64,000 nucleotides of DNA, taken from NCBI GenBank assembly GCA_903863885.1, contig CAIPEB010000454.1, positions 1 to 64,000 of the forward strand, in the 5' to 3' direction. Each line of letters begins with the position of its first letter. Positions within the stretch are counted from its first letter, which is position 1. The position numbers were made by a program, and so were the translations under genes. The notes beneath the pieces were generated by a model. It was not told the origin of the DNA and did not search any database. It saw only the letters and a list, made by a program, of their open reading frames with translations. Source of the stretch: an uncultured Planctomycetaceae bacterium. GTDB taxonomy: Bacteria; Planctomycetota; Planctomycetia; Pirellulales; Pirellulaceae. This document shows, one piece after another, positions 61,240 to 64,000 of this stretch.

Positions 61240-64000
61240 CTATCTTTGCTTCGACGTCGCGGGTTCGAGCGAAGGTTGGCCCCACGCGGCCCAGTCGAAT
61301 TGAAACGTGCCGGCTGAATCGGTAATCAGGCCCAGGACGATCGGCTGTCCGGCTTGGCCGGAGAGGTCGGCATCCAATTCGTGCCACGATCCGGGCTGGA
61401 CGCGGAGGGTGGCACGAGGTTCGCCGTTGACCTCAACGGAAAACACGACGCCGTCAGACTTGGAGCCGTCCCGCAATCCGACCCAAGCGTGGAACCGTGC
61501 GGGATCCGGCGGCAATTGCATGGGGAATAGTGCGGCGGTTTGGCCCTGATCTGGCGGGTGCGCAAAGAACCCCGCTCGCGGCGTCTTTCCAACGGTATTG
61601 GTACCGGGTTCAAACCGGGCATAGAGGCGGGCGGCGGTCGAACTGCCGGAGTCGTCTGTGTAGAGTGCTCGCGGGCGCAGGTCGGCGAGTTGCAAGGGAC
61701 AACGGATTGGCTGCGGTGGTTCGCGGAGCAGGAAAACCTTGCCGGGCAGTTCCGTGCGGAACGTCGCCTGCTGGCTGTCAGTCGTGAGGGGTGAGGGGCC
61801 GCTGGGGCCAATTGCCATCGTGCTCCGCGGTGCGTGGATGAGCGTGAGTTGGCCTTGCTGGCGCAGTTGTCGTTCGACGCGAGGATTGCGCCAGCGGGCC
61901 CAGTCGTAGCTGGGGGCGTTCTTAGGGCCTGGGCCGACGGCGAGTTCGAGTGTGATTTCACGTCCTCTGAATTCCACGAGATCCAGTTCAAGGGGCTGCG
62001 GAGTGGCCGACGCGTTGTGTGTTTTGGCGGCTTGCTGTCGCTGGCCATCGCGAGCGACGACGGAGAAAGTCACTCCATCGCTCTTGTCGGGCCCGACGGA
62101 TGCCGCGTCGATTGCGACCTCGCTGAGGAATCTCGCGACGCCTTGGGACGGTATGCGGATTTTGAATCGGGCGAAGACTTCGCCGCTGCCCGGGACCTTC
62201 CAGGGCGGATGCGCGGAGAACATAGTGTCGAATGCGGTGAAGTTGCTGCCGTCGGGCGACTGCCACGGGCCTGGAGCCTCTTGCGGAGTTCCTTGCGCGG
62301 GGCGTGAACCGCAGGTGGCGTGAGTGAGCAGCGTTGGCAGATCCGCGATCAAAGGCGCTGCGTCAAGGGTCTGGATAACCGTAATGTCGTCGGCGATTGC
62401 GAAGGATCCGATACTGAGCGAATCGGGCAGACTTGCAATGTGCGGTTGATTCTGGTCGCGGGGTTCGGGGAAGTACGGATACCAGTTCTTCGGCCGCAAT
62501 CCGAACAGACGCCGATCATCGAACACTCGCCAATCGGGGATTGTGCCGGTGCCTTGGATTTCGGTTGCGTCGGTCACTGTGCGGCTGATATCTTTTGCGC
62601 CGCAGGTCAGGCGGCGATCCGCGGTATAGGTTGCTTCGGCCCCGTCGCTGGTGCGCAGCGACACGTCGGTTCCGGTCGTCGAGGAGCGATCCCAGTCGAG
62701 TTCGACGCGGCGGCTCTGCCAGAACTTCAGTTCATCAAAGAACTGTCTGGCGAATCCCGTGGGGGATTCGATTGTGGCGACGGAGGGCTTAAGTGTCGGG
62801 ATCACGCCCCAGCGGCGATAGGCTTCGTTCCAGGCCGCGTAGAGTTGGCCGCTATCCGGCGGAGCGCATCCCAGGTATCCGTACATGACCGTGTAAGGTC
62901 GAAGAATGTAGGAGCTGATGGGATGGGCAGCGGCCAGCCGTGCTCGGTCGTAGGTGCCCTTCGAGTGGTCGAGGCCCCACACATGTCGCTGTGCGAAGGC
63001 CTCGTAGCGGCATGTGATTTCGTTGAGGCCTTCGCCGCTGAGTGCGACCTGGGGCAGTGCTTCGCGAAGCTGGCGGTGCAGCGCCAGGTTGCCTTCGAGC
63101 ATCGACATGCCGTCGATTCGGCCGTTGTGGTCGTTGTAGATGCAGAGCGTTTGATCGAGGTGCAGGGCATCGGCCCCGGTGCGGCGGCAGAGTTGCGTCA
63201 TCGCGTCGGTGAACAGATCTCGCCAGCCCTTGAAAGCCGGGTTGATGTATGCAAAACGAATATCCGGCGATTCCGGCGGCCAGACCCACCATTGCCGCTC
63301 ATGCGAGCCGAAGGCGTCGCGAACCTGGTATCGTTCGAAGTCCTTGTAGCGGGGGTGCAGCGGATCGAGGCCGAAATAATTCACGTGCAGCATTACTCGG
63401 AAGCCCAGTTCATGTGCTCGCTTCACGAACGGATCGAGTTGCGGTCGCTGCTGATCGTAGTCCGGGTAGTTGCGGTCGTAGCCGGCCTGACGCCAGTCGT
63501 AGAGGTAGAGGAGAGTCTGGCGGGCATCGAACTGCCGCGGCAGCAGCTCGAGCACGGCGCGATCGAGCCCCATGACAACGCAGCCCCGAATCTGCGAGAC
63601 CCAGGATGGCTGCTGATCGGCAATCGATGTGGGGTGCAGATTGGCCTGCATCCAATCGCGGTAGCGGCGCGCGGCGACTCGCCAGTCTCCGTCATAGGTG
63701 TTCAGTCGCCAGGTGACGCTTTGGCAATTCGTCAGGGAGTCGAACGGTGCGTCGTTGATTGTTATGAATCCAAGTCGCCAGCCTTCGGCGTTTCGTTCCA
63801 CGATCAGCCGCTTGTAACGGCCGGCGATATCCTGGGCCCACACGTAGAAGCCCCCGGACTTTCCGGCGATCACCACGAATTGCGCTTCCCAGGAGATCGG
63901 GTATTCGAACTGATGCTCTGAGTCCGGCGTGTCGGCGGTCAGGCACATGCCCGAGTTGCCTGGGACGAGAACCGAATAGTCGAGAGGAACGTTCGCGATC
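61240..64000 (-). CDS. Large glycosidase-like protein, DUF6259-like, 5' end off window
   Basis: At least 919 residues; the frame is open to the right edge (IANVPLDYSVLVPGNSGMCL), so the N-terminus is missing. The visible part begins in a beta-sandwich (EYPISWEAQFVVIAGKSGGFYVWAQD). A TIM barrel follows, with LLYLYDWRQAGYDRNYPDY, MLHVNYFGLDPLHPRY, ADALHLDQTLCIYNDHNG and ALSGEGLNE, which offer acidic catalytic candidates. Two further beta domains are present, and the C-terminus (DGVVFSVEVNGEPRATLRVQPG, FDWAAWGQP) resembles NPCBM modules. The overall order fits DUF6259-type proteins, probable exported glycosidases. The family call is from pattern memory. It ends 61240, well separated from the next gene. 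Confidence 0.78.
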   Translation of the reverse strand, partial: IANVPLDYSVLVPGNSGMCLTADTPDSEHQFEYPISWEAQFVVIAGKSGGFYVWAQDIAGRYKRLIVERNAEGWRLGFITINDAPFDSLTNCQSVTWRLNTYDGDWRVAARRYRDWMQANLHPTSIADQQPSWVSQIRGCVVMGLDRAVLELLPRQFDARQTLLYLYDWRQAGYDRNYPDYDQQRPQLDPFVKRAHELGFRVMLHVNYFGLDPLHPRYKDFERYQVRDAFGSHERQWWVWPPESPDIRFAYINPAFKGWRDLFTDAMTQLCRRTGADALHLDQTLCIYNDHNGRIDGMSMLEGNLALHRQLREALPQVALSGEGLNEITCRYEAFAQRHVWGLDHSKGTYDRARLAAAHPISSYILRPYTVMYGYLGCAPPDSGQLYAAWNEAYRRWGVIPTLKPSVATIESPTGFARQFFDELKFWQSRRVELDWDRSSTTGTDVSLRTSDGAEATYTADRRLTCGAKDISRTVTDATEIQGTGTIPDWRVFDDRRLFGLRPKNWYPYFPEPRDQNQPHIASLPDSLSIGSFAIADDITVIQTLDAAPLIADLPTLLTHATCGSRPAQGTPQEAPGPWQSPDGSNFTAFDTMFSAHPPWKVPGSGEVFARFKIRIPSQGVARFLSEVAIDAASVGPDKSDGVTFSVVARDGQRQQAAKTHNASATPQPLELDLVEFRGREITLELAVGPGPKNAPSYDWARWRNPRVERQLRQQGQLTLIHAPRSTMAIGPSGPSPLTTDSQQATFRTELPGKVFLLREPPQPIRCPLQLADLRPRALYTDDSGSSTAARLYARFEPGTNTVGKTPRAGFFAHPPDQGQTAALFPMQLPPDPARFHAWVGLRDGSKSDGVVFSVEVNGEPRATLRVQPGSWHELDADLSGQAGQPIVLGLITDSAGTFQFDWAAWGQPSLEPATSKQR

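Overview
The window is GC-rich bacterial chromosome and almost certainly planctomycete (Planctomycetota). Three things point there: very large exported proteins of unknown function, a triheme protein resembling hydrazine-synthase alpha subunits, and a corrinoid/MtrH C1 cassette; many Gfo/Idh/MocA oxidoreductases and secreted glycosidases; and spacers full of GC-rich palindromic repeats. I see no phage, insertion sequence, CRISPR array, rRNA or tRNA. Lower taxonomic rank cannot be fixed from this sequence.

Layout. 0.3-5.6 kb (+): an uncharacterised protein translationally coupled to a UAP1-type UDP-sugar pyrophosphorylase, then mannose-1-phosphate guanylyltransferase and an exported lipase-like hydrolase. 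5.8-17.8 kb (+): two overlapping genes for 1269- and 2724-residue exported proteins built from three related modules. 18-22.6 kb: aldose 1-epimerase (-) and an exported triheme PD40-repeat protein (+). 22.6-25.6 kb (-): corrinoid protein, oxidoreductase and MtrH-type methyltransferase, closed by a clear intrinsic terminator. 26.4-28.4 kb (+): CTP synthase and a DUF1844 protein. 28.7-33.7 kb: UvrC and a phosphohexomutase (-), divergent from a GlmM-like mutase (+). 33.9-39.4 kb: lipoprotein, YugP-type protease, oxidoreductase, small membrane protein, ThiS and ThiG. 39.6-42.1 kb (-): two zinc-ribbon membrane proteins. 42.4-49.9 kb: DinG-type helicase, RdgB, U32 protein, TerC and a small exported coiled-coil protein. 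50.2-64 kb: GH36-type alpha-galactosidase, GH95-type fucosidase, an oxidoreductase with an extra N-terminal domain, a Ser/Thr kinase with an RDD membrane domain, GNAT and DUF2625 proteins, and a large glycosidase-like protein cut by the right edge.

Working together. Nucleotide-sugar enzymes (UAP-like, ManC, both mutases) supply glycan precursors. GalM, GH36, GH95, the DUF6259-like protein and several oxidoreductases suggest breakdown of galactose- and fucose-containing glycans. The corrinoid/MtrH operon implies methyl-group transfer to a pterin.

Most striking signal. A dispersed element of about 130-210 bp made of four GC-rich stem-loops (family A, six copies) lies between genes and, twice, inside genes in the same reading frame, adding about 45-50 near-identical residues to UvrC and to an oxidoreductase. 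Smaller palindrome families (B and C) sit mainly in spacers between convergent genes.
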